Assembly (NCBI GenBank): GCA_900539735.1
Contig: UQDE01000008.1
Coordinates: 1 to 64,000 of the forward strand
DNA: 64,000 bases
Reading direction: 5' to 3'
Origin: an uncultured Collinsella sp.
Lineage (GTDB): Bacteria; Actinomycetota; Coriobacteriia; Coriobacteriales; Coriobacteriaceae
A program made the translations under genes and the position numbers. Below the pieces are notes generated by a model. That model searched no databases. It was not told where the DNA came from and was given only the letters and a program-made list of their open reading frames with translations. Every line of letters begins with the position of its first letter. The stretch's first letter is position 1. Of the stretch, positions 6,814 through 14,863 are shown one piece after another.

Positions 6814-9036
6814 ATGAAGATCATCAAGCGCAGCGGCACCGAGGTTGTCTTTGACATCGATAAGATTGTCAATGCCATCCGCGCCGCAAACTTGGAGGTC
6901 GAGGAGAGCTCTCGTCTTACCGACCGCCAGGTGGTTTACGCGGCACAAAACGTCGCCGAGGCATGCGAGAACGCGGGCCACACCGTGTCGGTCGAGGAGA
7001 TTCAGGATCTGGTCGAGGACGAGATTATGCGTCTCGACTGCTACGAGGTCGCTCGCCATTACATCATCTATCGCTATGTTCAGAGCCTGAAGCGCCAGAA
7101 GAACACGACCGACGACAAGATTCTGTCGCTGATTGAGTGCAACAACGAAGAGGTCAAGCAGGAGAACTCCAACAAGAACCCGACCGTCAATTCCGTTCAG
7201 CGTGACTACATGGCCGGCGAGATCTCCAAGGACCTGACCCAGCGTGTGCTGCTGCCCCAGGAGATTGTGGATGCTCACAATGAGGGTCTGATTCACTTCC
7301 ATGATTCGGACTACTTTGCCCAGCACATGCATAACTGCGACCTGGTGAACCTGGAGGATATGCTCCAGAACGGTACTGTTATTTCGGGCACGCTGATCGA
7401 GAAGCCGCACAGCTTCTCGACTGCCTGCAACATCGCGACGCAGATCATCGCTCAGGTTGCTTCCTCCCAGTACGGTGGCCAGTCGATTTCGCTGACCCAT
7501 CTTGCCCCGTTCGTCGAGGTGAGCCGTCAAAAGATTCGCGGCGAGGTCGCCCGCGAGCTCGAGGAGCTCGGCGTTTCCGCATCTCCCGAAAAGGTCCGCG
7601 AGGTTGTTGAGGACCGCCTGCGTGACGAGATCCGTCGCGGCGTTCAGACGATTCAGTATCAGGTCGTGACCCTTATGACCACGAATGGCCAGGCGCCGTT
7701 CGTGACGGTCTTTATGTATCTCAATGAGGCCCGTACGCCCCAGGAGAAGCATGACCTTGCCATGATTGTGGAGGAGACGCTTCGTCAGCGCTATGAGGGC
7801 GTTAAGAACGAAGCCGGCGTGTGGATCACCCCGGCGTTCCCCAAGCTCATCTACGTGCTCGAGGACGATAACGTTCACGAGGATTCCCCGTACTTCTACC
7901 TGACTCAGCTGGCTGCGAAGTGCACCGCCAAGCGCATGGTGCCCGACTACATCTCCGAGAAGAAGATGCGCGAGCTCAAGCTGTCGAAGGGCGAGACCGC
8001 GGGCAACGGCGACTGCTATACCTGCATGGGTTGCCGCAGCTTCCTGACGCCCGACCGCTCCGGTAACGGATTTAACAACGTGGCCAACGCGCTGAACTAT
8101 GACCCGAACAAGCCCAAGTACTACGGTCGCTTTAACCAGGGCGTTGTGACCATCAACCTGCCCGATGTCGCGCTGAGCTCGCATCAGGACATGGATAAGT
8201 TCTGGAAGATCTTCGACGAGCGCCTTGAGCTGTGCCACCGCGCCCTGCTGTGCCGTCATGAGCGTCTGATGGGTACGCTTTCGGATGCCGCACCGATTCT
8301 TTGGCAGTACGGTGCCCTCGCCCGCCTGAAGAAGGGCGAGACGATCGACAAGTTGCTCGTGGGCGGTTACTCCACCATTAGTCTGGGTTATGCCGGCCTG
8401 TATGAGTGCGTTAAGTACATGACGGGCCACAGCCACACCGAGAAGGAGGGCACGCCCTTTGCCATGGCCGTCATGCAGCGCATGAACGACAAGTGCGCGG
8501 AGTGGAAGGCCGTAAGCGATATTGATTTCTCGCTGTACGGTACCCCGCTTGAGTCGACGACCTACAAGTTCGCCAAGTGCCTGCAGCGTCGTTTTGGCAT
8601 CATCCCGGGCGTGACGGACAAGGGCTACATCACCAACAGCTACCACGTCCACGTGTCCGAGGAGATCGACGCATTCGACAAGCTCAAGTTCGAGGGTATG
8701 TTCCAGCAGCTTTCGCCGGGCGGTGCCATCTCCTACGTCGAGGTTCCCAACATGCAGGACAACCTCAAGGCTGTCATTCGCGTGATGCAGTACATCTACG
8801 ACAACATCATGTACGCCGAGCTCAACACCAAGAGCGACTACTGCCAGGTGTGCGGCTACGACGGTGAGATCAAGATTGTCGAGGATGATGGCAAACTGGT
8901 GTGGGAGTGCCCCAACTGCGGCAACCGCGATCAGGAGAAGATGAATGTTGCCCGTCGCACGTGCGGCTACATCGGTACCCAGTTCTGGAACCAGGGCCGA
9001 ACCGAGGAGATCCGCGACCGCGTGCTGCATCTCTAA
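6814..9036 (+). CDS. nrdD: Anaerobic ribonucleoside-triphosphate reductase
   Basis: The class III, oxygen-sensitive glycyl-radical enzyme that reduces NTPs to dNTPs in anaerobes. The 740-residue protein opens with an ATP-cone regulatory domain (residues 1-95, starting MKIIKRSGTEVVF). The ten-stranded barrel carries CYTCMGCRSFLTP, and the C-terminus has a zinc site made of two CxxC pairs (CQVCG and CPNCG) followed by the radical site RTCGYIGTQFW, with Gly718 as the radical residue. Length is normal. AAGAGG lies upstream of ATG 6814. It forms a functional pair with nrdG, 428 nt downstream, separated by two long hairpins. Regulation by NrdR is suggested by the box at 6542. Confidence 0.97.
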   Translation: MKIIKRSGTEVVFDIDKIVNAIRAANLEVEESSRLTDRQVVYAAQNVAEACENAGHTVSVEEIQDLVEDEIMRLDCYEVARHYIIYRYVQSLKRQKNTTDDKILSLIECNNEEVKQENSNKNPTVNSVQRDYMAGEISKDLTQRVLLPQEIVDAHNEGLIHFHDSDYFAQHMHNCDLVNLEDMLQNGTVISGTLIEKPHSFSTACNIATQIIAQVASSQYGGQSISLTHLAPFVEVSRQKIRGEVARELEELGVSASPEKVREVVEDRLRDEIRRGVQTIQYQVVTLMTTNGQAPFVTVFMYLNEARTPQEKHDLAMIVEETLRQRYEGVKNEAGVWITPAFPKLIYVLEDDNVHEDSPYFYLTQLAAKCTAKRMVPDYISEKKMRELKLSKGETAGNGDCYTCMGCRSFLTPDRSGNGFNNVANALNYDPNKPKYYGRFNQGVVTINLPDVALSSHQDMDKFWKIFDERLELCHRALLCRHERLMGTLSDAAPILWQYGALARLKKGETIDKLLVGGYSTISLGYAGLYECVKYMTGHSHTEKEGTPFAMAVMQRMNDKCAEWKAVSDIDFSLYGTPLESTTYKFAKCLQRRFGIIPGVTDKGYITNSYHVHVSEEIDAFDKLKFEGMFQQLSPGGAISYVEVPNMQDNLKAVIRVMQYIYDNIMYAELNTKSDYCQVCGYDGEIKIVEDDGKLVWECPNCGNRDQEKMNVARRTCGYIGTQFWNQGRTEEIRDRVLHL

Positions 9037-9047
9037 TAACCATCCCA

Positions 9048-9185
9048 GGCCGCCCCGTAGCGAGGCCCCGGACCTTTACTCGCTATTTCGGACAGTCCTG
9101 GCTCACGACGGAGGCGCCACTGGCGCCTCCTGTTCGTGCGGAACTCATATCGAGCAAAGGTCCGGGGCCTCGCTACGGGGCGGCC
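9048..9185. repeat. 35-bp-arm inverted repeat with inner hairpin
   Basis: Positions 9048-9082 and 9151-9185 are complementary at 34 of 35 positions. Inside is a perfect 10-bp hairpin (9110-9119 with 9121-9130) with a single-base loop. It starts 11 nt after the nrdD stop. There is no T-run, so it could stop or stabilise nrdD mRNA, or be an inserted palindromic element. Confidence 0.85.
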
Positions 9186-9366
9186 AAGTTGACGTAGCTG
9201 AGATGCGGCATGCGGTCTGCTCACTCCTCGAAGTTCTTAGCGGAGATAATTCGAGCTGCAGCTGCGATTTACTTGCGATGGCGGTTGAGCCGCAACCCAG
9301 TTTTTATTAGATCTCGAACCCTATGCTCGATGTTCGCTTCGTTCATTGAGTTACCCTTTGCATGAG
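9186..9366. other. Intergenic stretch without a gene
   Basis: No ORF with a ribosome binding site is apparent between the two hairpins. A small GCGGTTGAGCCGC hairpin near 9281-9293, followed within a few bases by a T-run, could be a weak terminator. Confidence 0.4.
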
Positions 9367-9444
9367 GCCGGGACATATCGTCCCGCCCGCAGTTTCGCAG
9401 GCCGAAGGCCGAGAATGTTTGAGGACGGGATGATATGTCCCGGC
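9367..9444. repeat. Hairpin element with conserved core
   Basis: GCCGGGACATATCGTCCCG (9367-9385) pairs with CGGGATGATATGTCCCGGC (9426-9444) with one G-U wobble. The loop holds an inner GGCCGAAGGCC stem and the core ATGTTTGAGGACG, which resembles ATGCCCGAGGACG in the hairpin at 11-131. It ends 19 nt before the nrdG start. Confidence 0.8.
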
Positions 9445-9463
9445 GTCCCCAGGAGAGTTACCT

Positions 9464-10045
9464 ATGAACTACGCGAACATTAAGTATTTCGACATTGCTG
9501 ATGGGGAAGGCGTTCGTACTTCTCTGTTTGTGAGCGGGTGCCGTCGCGGGTGCAAGAATTGCTTTAACTCCGTCGCGTGGGACTTTGCTGCGGGCGAGCC
9601 GTTCGATCGCGCCGTCGAGGACAAAATTATCGAGAGTCTCGATCATCCCTTTATCGATGGCCTGACGATTCTGGGTGGCGAGCCCATGGAGCCCGAGAAT
9701 CAGGCGGGGCTTGTTGACTTTATCGAACGCGTGCGTGCGGCCTATCCCGCGGGGTCGGGCAAGACCATTTGGTGCTTTACCGGCGACGTGCTCGAGGAGC
9801 TTATGCCGGGTGGCCGTCATCATACCGAGGTGACGGACCGTATCCTGGCCTGCCTCGACATGTTGGTGGACGGCCCGTTCGTTCAGGATCTGTACGATAT
9901 CTCGTTGCGCTTTAGGGGCTCGAGCAATCAACGCGTGATTGACATGAACGCCACGCGTGCCCGTGCCGAGCGTGAGAACGTTGCGCTTTGCGACGCCGTG
10001 GAGCTTTGGCGGGACGATCCGGTCTATTCGACCCATACTATGTAG
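9464..10045 (+). CDS. nrdG: Anaerobic RNR activating enzyme (radical SAM)
   Basis: The activase that uses S-adenosylmethionine and a [4Fe-4S] cluster to place the glycyl radical on NrdD. The 193-residue protein has the radical-SAM triad CRRGCKNC (Cys26, Cys30, Cys33) near its N-terminus and LTILGGEPM in the middle, which matches the SAM-binding GGEP motif. The length is a little above the usual 155-180. AGGAGAG precedes ATG 9464. It follows nrdD on the same strand. Confidence 0.95.
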   Translation: MNYANIKYFDIADGEGVRTSLFVSGCRRGCKNCFNSVAWDFAAGEPFDRAVEDKIIESLDHPFIDGLTILGGEPMEPENQAGLVDFIERVRAAYPAGSGKTIWCFTGDVLEELMPGGRHHTEVTDRILACLDMLVDGPFVQDLYDISLRFRGSSNQRVIDMNATRARAERENVALCDAVELWRDDPVYSTHTM

Positions 10046-10111
10046 CTTGTGGCCGATGCCGGAGGGCGTGGTACCATAGCGCGAACGCAAAATCGGAAAA
10101 GTGAGGCCCAG

Positions 10112-10669
10112 ATGGTCGATCAGGAAAAAGTCGAGGCCGCCATTAAGCTGTTGCTTGAGGGCATAGGCGAGGACCCAACTCGTGAGGGCCTGCTGGAGAC
10201 CCCGGCGCGCGTTGCCCGTATGTATGGCGAGATCGCCGGCGGTATGGACCAGAGTGCCGAGGAGCACCTGTCCAAAACCTTTGCCGTCGCTTCGAACGAT
10301 TTGGTTATCGAGCGCGACATCACGTTTTACTCGCTGTGCGAGCATCATCTGCTGCCGTTTTACGGCAAGGCTGCCATTGGCTATATCCCCAACGGCCGTG
10401 TCGCAGGGCTTTCTAAGCTTGCCCGCACGGTAGAGGTCTACGCCCGTCGTCTGCAGCTGCAGGAGCAGTTGTGCGCACAAGTTGCCGATGCCCTCATGGA
10501 GTATCTCGCTCCCCAGGGAGCGATTGTGCTCATGGAAGCTGAGCATATGTGCATGACCATGCGCGGCGTGCAAAAGCCTGGCACCAAGACCGTGACGCTC
10601 GCTCGCCGCGGCGTCTTTGAGACCGATCCCGCGCTCGAGGAGCGGTTCTTTAGGATGCTGGGCCGTTAG
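10112..10669 (+). CDS. folE: GTP cyclohydrolase I
   Basis: Converts GTP to 7,8-dihydroneopterin triphosphate, the first step of tetrahydrofolate synthesis. The 185-residue homodecameric-type enzyme shows the family zinc and active-site motifs SLCEHHLLPFYGK and CMTMRGVQKPG. GTGAGG lies upstream of ATG 10112, and this start gives the usual N-terminus, so the 63 nt longer frame is not used. It heads a cluster folE-HD protein-folB with gaps of 1 and 43 nt. Confidence 0.96.
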   Translation: MVDQEKVEAAIKLLLEGIGEDPTREGLLETPARVARMYGEIAGGMDQSAEEHLSKTFAVASNDLVIERDITFYSLCEHHLLPFYGKAAIGYIPNGRVAGLSKLARTVEVYARRLQLQEQLCAQVADALMEYLAPQGAIVLMEAEHMCMTMRGVQKPGTKTVTLARRGVFETDPALEERFFRMLGR

Positions 10670-10670
10670 C

Positions 10671-11252
10671 ATGAGGGTCGTCAACGACTTTACATCGAAG
10701 ACCGATGAGGGGACGTCGCGTCGCGGCTTTATGGCTTCGGGTCTGACTCCCTTTGGTGCCATGCCTCGCATTGATTACATTTGTGCCAACGGGCTGTTCC
10801 GGCGGCACCTGGGCAACATTGCACAGTTGGAATCGGGGCGCATCTTCTGCCGCCACGGTATTGACCATCTTCTCGATGTCGCTCGCATTATGTGGATCAA
10901 GAATCTCGAGGAACAGCTCGAATTTGACCGTGAGGTCATCTACGCCACGGCACTTCTTCACGATATCGGCAAAGATGAACAGTATGAATCGGGTATATCC
11001 CATGATGTTGCAAGCGAACGCGTCGCTGATGCGATTCTCGGCGGCATGCCCGATGATGTGGCGTTTGAGCCGGCCGATGCCGCAGCCATTAAGACGGCCA
11101 TTCTGGGCCATCGAAAGCTGCGTGTGAACAGCCAACCGCTTGAGCGTCTGCTCTATGCAGCCGACAAAGCGTCGCGCGCCTGCTTTGCATGCCCCGCGCG
11201 CAATGCTTGCAACTGGAGCGAGGATAAAAAGAACCTGTCGATTCGCGTGTAG
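10671..11252 (+). CDS. HD-domain phosphohydrolase in folate cluster
   Basis: A 193-residue HD-superfamily protein: the metal-binding residues appear in FCRHGIDHLLD, ALLHDIGKD and ILGHRK. A cysteine motif, CFACPARNAC, sits near the C-terminus. ATG 10671 starts one base after the folE stop, indicating translational coupling. Position between folE and folB suggests it dephosphorylates or otherwise processes a pterin intermediate, filling the missing dihydroneopterin triphosphate phosphatase step, but that is inference from context. No alkaline phosphatase or Nudix candidate for this step is nearby. Confidence 0.8.
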   Translation: MRVVNDFTSKTDEGTSRRGFMASGLTPFGAMPRIDYICANGLFRRHLGNIAQLESGRIFCRHGIDHLLDVARIMWIKNLEEQLEFDREVIYATALLHDIGKDEQYESGISHDVASERVADAILGGMPDDVAFEPADAAAIKTAILGHRKLRVNSQPLERLLYAADKASRACFACPARNACNWSEDKKNLSIRV

Positions 11253-11295
11253 TTAGTTTGCGCGGTCGGGGTTCTAAACGAAGGAGACGATCGCG

Positions 11296-11781
11296 ATGAG
11301 CAACAAGAAACTGCCCGAGAATGCAACCAAGACTGAAGGCGCCGAGCTCGCCCGCCGTGGAAGGGGCGAAATATCCACCGCAACGGCGGTACCCCACGTG
11401 AGCTATGACGATCTGCGCCATGCCGACCGCATCACCGTTGAAGGTCTTGAGGTTTTTGCTAACCACGGCGTATATCCCGAAGAGAACGCGCTGGGCCAGA
11501 AGTTCATCGTGTCCCTGGTGCTCTATGCCGACCTGCGTGCAGCGGGGGAGCACGATAACCTGGACGCCTCGATTGACTACGGCTCGGTATGCCACGATGT
11601 CGATGGCTATCTGCGCGAGCATACGTTTAAGCTCATCGAGGCTGCAGCCGAGGGTGTGGCCCAGATGCTGCTGCGTCGTTACCCCCTGCTGCTTGGCGTG
11701 CACGTTAAGCTCGATAAGCCTTGGGCGCCCGTCGGTCTTCCCCTGGCAAGCTGCGGTGTCGAGATCGAGCGCGTGCGCTAG
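11296..11781 (+). CDS. folB: Dihydroneopterin aldolase
   Basis: Cleaves 7,8-dihydroneopterin to 6-hydroxymethyl-dihydropterin and glycolaldehyde. The family signature DRITVEGLEVFANHGVYPEE begins about residue 44, and the protein ends with the GVEIER strand. The 161-residue form has an N-terminal extension of about 40 polar residues not found in typical 120-residue FolB; an AAGGAGA site 7 nt upstream of ATG 11296 supports the long form. folK and folP are not in the window. Confidence 0.93.
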   Translation: MSNKKLPENATKTEGAELARRGRGEISTATAVPHVSYDDLRHADRITVEGLEVFANHGVYPEENALGQKFIVSLVLYADLRAAGEHDNLDASIDYGSVCHDVDGYLREHTFKLIEAAAEGVAQMLLRRYPLLLGVHVKLDKPWAPVGLPLASCGVEIERVR

Positions 11782-11787
11782 TCGACG

Positions 11788-12564
11788 CTAGAGCTTGTTG
11801 AGGGGCGGCTGCTTGAGCCGCTGCGACAGAGCTCTATTGTTGGGACAGTACGTGTCGAGCAGGGCGTGAAACCGCTGATTGTGGCTTGGCTCGAGCAGGT
11901 GGACGAGCTCGTGGGCGACAACCATGTCGAGACACTCGATGGGATAGGCGGCAAGTTCGCGTGCGATGCGAACGGCACCGGATTTGGGCGTGCATGAGCC
12001 CCAACGCGTTTTCATGCTACGTACGGAAACGCGGGAAACGGCGACACCCATTGCGATTTCGTACGCGCGCGCCATATCGCGCAGCGCCGTGGTGACCTCG
12101 GATGCATAGAGCTGGTCGATGCGGGTCTGGAGCTCATCGGACGTCAGGCCGTCGAGGGTTGCGCGCCGCTTGGCCTGTGGGCGTTCGTTCGATTTGTCGG
12201 CACCCATAAAACTTGCGAAGGTGGCCTGCTTGGGCCGCGGTGCGGGTGATGCAAAGTTGCGATCGAGCGCATCTTGTACCGTGATGGGCTTGCCCCAAAG
12301 TGCAATGATGGACGAGGGGCTGAGCGGCTCTCGTGCCGTCGCCTGACGTTGCTCGCGCTGGGCAAGTCGACTGATAATCCAGGCGCTGTTGCGCTTCACA
12401 AACGCTTCGATACGCTCGCGGCTGGCGTCGAGCGGTGCACTGGCGTGGACCTCACCGCTCGATGTGACGCGTAGGTTGAAGTTCTTGACGCGCTTTTTGG
12501 TAACGACGACGGGGATGGATGTGCCATCCGGTCGGGATACGGTAATCGTAAATTGCTGCGTCAA
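11788..12564 (-). CDS. YgjP-type zinc metallopeptidase
   Basis: A WLM/YgjP (DUF45) family protein with the zincin motif HELVHLLEPSHNQRFH near the C-terminus (His-Glu-x-x-His plus a downstream His ligand) and the typical TRWGSC segment before it. No signal peptide is present. The role is unclear; some relatives act on SUMO- or ubiquitin-like or DNA-protein adducts in eukaryotes, but bacterial ones are uncharacterised. A TTG start at 12564 with GAAGGA 6 nt upstream gives the family-like N-terminus; ATG 12612 is the alternative. It converges with folB with a 6-nt gap. Confidence 0.8.
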   Translation of the reverse strand: MTQQFTITVSRPDGTSIPVVVTKKRVKNFNLRVTSSGEVHASAPLDASRERIEAFVKRNSAWIISRLAQREQRQATAREPLSPSSIIALWGKPITVQDALDRNFASPAPRPKQATFASFMGADKSNERPQAKRRATLDGLTSDELQTRIDQLYASEVTTALRDMARAYEIAMGVAVSRVSVRSMKTRWGSCTPKSGAVRIARELAAYPIECLDMVVAHELVHLLEPSHNQRFHALLDTYCPNNRALSQRLKQPPLNKL

Positions 12565-12636
12565 AAGCGGTCCTTCAGATTGGGGACGGGCCGCATGTCG
12601 ACCGTTCGGCATGCGGCCCGCTCAGGGGATGTGAAA

Positions 12637-13650
12637 TTAATAACGCTCGAAGAAGGCAAGGGCATTATCGCTGCAGAGCTTCTGCATCACGGTCTTGCCA
12701 AAGTGCTTGGAGAGCATGTTCTGGAACTCGGGCATCTTGCTGGCATCGGAGAGGAAGGCGGGCACCGTGGCACCGTCCCAGTCGCCGCCGAGCGCGATGA
12801 CATCCTCGCCGCCCAGGTCGAGCCAGTGCTCGATATGTGCCGCTAGCTGGTCGAAGGTGACGTCTGCGGCGGTCTTGTCGGTTGCGTCGTTGGAAAGGAA
12901 CTCGCTGCAGTAGTTGAGGCCGACGATACCGCCCATGTCGCGAATGGTGCGGAACTGGTCGTCGGTAAGGTTGCGTTTGACGCCGCAAACCGCACGGGAG
13001 TTGGAGTGGCTGGCGACGAAGGGACGCGTGGCGTGGGCGACAACCTCGTCAAAGCACTCATCGTTGAGGTGGGAGACGTCGAGTACCATGCCGGCGTGCT
13101 CCATCTGCGTAAGTGCCTCGATGCCGGCGCCGGTGAGGCCGGCGTGGGTGTCGTGGCCGCTCGCGAGCGGCCCCTGCGCATTCCAGCTGAGTGACGACAT
13201 AAGCACGCCCAGGCTCTTGAGCACTTCGATCAGCGCGGGGTCCTCGGCAAAGAACGTGGCGTTTTCGATGGTGTGGATGCAAGCGACCTTGCCGTCCTTG
13301 AGCGCGGGGCGAATGTCTGCGGCGCTGCGCACGTTGACCATACGGTCGTGGTTGAGCATTGCCTGGCCGCTCATATGCGCCATGATCTGCGCCTGGAAGC
13401 GCGCGGCGTGGGCGGTGGGAATCTCGTCGGGGACAAACGTGGCGAAGCACTGTGCCCACGGCGTGTTGCCGATCTTTGCGAGCGAGATGGCACAGGCGTT
13501 ACCCTCGATGAGGTCGAAATCTTGCGGATGCGTTTCGTCGCCGGGGAAATAGCCGTCGGTGCCGGCGGTAAAGCGCAGGTCGAGATCGAGCGTGGCCCAG
13601 CCGATGCGGTCGGCGGTGTCGCAGTGTAGGTCAAATACGGGATATGCCAT
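12637..13650 (-). CDS. Membrane-dipeptidase family (M19) peptidase
   Basis: A renal-dipeptidase-like binuclear zinc enzyme that hydrolyses dipeptides, often with a D-residue at the C-side. Of 337 residues, the N-terminus has DLHCDT (metal ligands), followed by DVSHLND, FVASHSNSRAVCG and, near the C-terminus, ALGGDWDG. GGAGG sits 4 nt before ATG 13650. There is no signal peptide. It is transcribed divergently from the FKBP isomerase gene. Confidence 0.92.
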   Translation of the reverse strand: MAYPVFDLHCDTADRIGWATLDLDLRFTAGTDGYFPGDETHPQDFDLIEGNACAISLAKIGNTPWAQCFATFVPDEIPTAHAARFQAQIMAHMSGQAMLNHDRMVNVRSAADIRPALKDGKVACIHTIENATFFAEDPALIEVLKSLGVLMSSLSWNAQGPLASGHDTHAGLTGAGIEALTQMEHAGMVLDVSHLNDECFDEVVAHATRPFVASHSNSRAVCGVKRNLTDDQFRTIRDMGGIVGLNYCSEFLSNDATDKTAADVTFDQLAAHIEHWLDLGGEDVIALGGDWDGATVPAFLSDASKMPEFQNMLSKHFGKTVMQKLCSDNALAFFERY

Positions 13651-13770
13651 GGTTCCTCCGGTTGCAGCGTTTCTTTGCAAACTGTCATTGAATTGTATGA
13701 CTAGGGTATAGTTAGCGCCATATGTTCACGGCGGCCCGCGTTGTGCGCCGCCCTTATCACGGAGGTTACC

Positions 13771-14199
13771 ATGTCCAACCAGGGCAAGAAGGTCAAGACC
13801 CATTATCGCGGCACGCTCGACGACGGCACGCAGTTCGATAGCTCCTACGATCGCGGCGAGCCGCTGGAGTTCACCTGCGGCGCCGGTCAGATGATCAAGG
13901 GCTTCGACGCCGCTGTTGTCGATATGCAGGTGGGCGAGAAGAAGACCGTGCACATTCCTGCTGCCGATGCCTATGGCGAGCACAATCCCGAGATGGTTCT
14001 GACCTTCCCGGCCGAGCAGGTTCCCAACATCGAGCAGATCGAGAAGGGCATGAAGCTCTTCCTGTCCACGCCGAGCGGCATGCCTGTCCCCGCCGTCGTC
14101 ATTGACGTGACGCCCGAGGCCGTGACGCTCGACGCCAACCACGAGCTGGCCGGCAAGGACCTCAACTTTGATATCGAGCTCGTCGAGGTCGAGGGTTAG
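13771..14199 (+). CDS. FKBP-type peptidyl-prolyl isomerase (SlyD-like)
   Basis: A 142-residue prolyl cis-trans isomerase with an FKBP fold interrupted by an insert-in-flap domain, as in SlyD: VKTHYRGTLDDGTQFDSSYD, FTCGAGQMIKGFD and the insert DAYGEHNPEMV. Unlike E. coli SlyD it has no histidine/cysteine-rich metal-binding tail. GGAGG is 5 nt before ATG 13771. The next gene, 3 nt downstream, encodes a UreE-like protein, so the pair may be a chaperone couple for a nickel enzyme. Confidence 0.92.
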   Translation: MSNQGKKVKTHYRGTLDDGTQFDSSYDRGEPLEFTCGAGQMIKGFDAAVVDMQVGEKKTVHIPAADAYGEHNPEMVLTFPAEQVPNIEQIEKGMKLFLSTPSGMPVPAVVIDVTPEAVTLDANHELAGKDLNFDIELVEVEG

Positions 14200-14202
14200 A
14201 GC

Positions 14203-14781
14203 ATGCCTGAGCGCTTGGTTTCGACGACATGCTTGGGAAATCTCAACGATCCGTCCTATGAACTCCTGCTTCGCCGGAAGCTGGGCGGCGTCTTTGAAGT
14301 TGACGAGCTGCTGCTCGATTGGGACCAGGCTGATGTATACGCGTTTGTGGGCGTGACGGAGCTGGGGCGCACGGTCGATGTTCGGCTGGATACTGCCGAC
14401 GGCGGTCGTTTTGTCGACGGCGACGTGCTCGCCGTCGACCGTTCGGGCGTGGTGCCCGTGGCGGTTGTTGTGCGCCTGCGCAGCGCCGAGGTTTATTTGG
14501 TCGAAGTTGACCGCTTGGACCCGATTGCGCTCGCGCATGCGTGCTGGGAGATCGGCAATATGCATGCGCCGCTTTTTCGAGGCGATTCGGACGAGCATAC
14601 CGTGCGCATGTATACGCCGGTGCAGCCTGTTTTGGGCCGCATGCTCCGGGGCGTCGAGGGCGTTCGGCTCTCGACGGTTACCCGTGAACTCGATTCGGAC
14701 CGGCGCTTTGCGTCGAGTGCGGCGGATGCCGTTGTGAGTATGGCTCCAGACTTTACGATCGTAAAGAAGGCGCGCGGCTAA
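14203..14781 (+). CDS. UreE-like nickel metallochaperone
   Basis: A 192-residue protein related to urease accessory protein UreE. The N-terminal part (1-90) is strand-rich, and the C-terminal domain has EVDRLDPIALAHACWEIGNM followed by His121, the position of the dimer-interface nickel ligand in UreE. The region VLGRMLRGV also matches UreE. It lacks a C-terminal His-rich tail. No urease gene lies in the window, so the client could be a hydrogenase, CO dehydrogenase, glyoxalase or a urease elsewhere. It starts 3 nt after the FKBP isomerase gene. Confidence 0.72.
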   Translation: MPERLVSTTCLGNLNDPSYELLLRRKLGGVFEVDELLLDWDQADVYAFVGVTELGRTVDVRLDTADGGRFVDGDVLAVDRSGVVPVAVVVRLRSAEVYLVEVDRLDPIALAHACWEIGNMHAPLFRGDSDEHTVRMYTPVQPVLGRMLRGVEGVRLSTVTRELDSDRRFASSAADAVVSMAPDFTIVKKARG

Positions 14782-14793
14782 GCACGCATATGC

Positions 14794-14836
14794 GCAAGAC
14801 GGGCTTTGAGGGGCGACCAATCAAGGTCCGTCTTGC
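14794..14836 (+). terminator. Hairpin between UreE-like and HAD genes
   Basis: GCAAGACGG (14794-14802) pairs perfectly with CCGTCTTGC (14828-14836). There is no strong T-run; it may only reduce read-through. Confidence 0.45.
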
Positions 14837-14863
14837 TGTTGATAGGAGGCTTTGGGGGAACAT

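Noticed and set aside
6520..9030. 836-codon open frame on the minus strand opposite nrdD
   Set aside because: It is a shadow of a highly expressed gene with strong codon bias; the product is an implausible Leu/Val/His-rich sequence with no domain, and nrdD is unmistakable.
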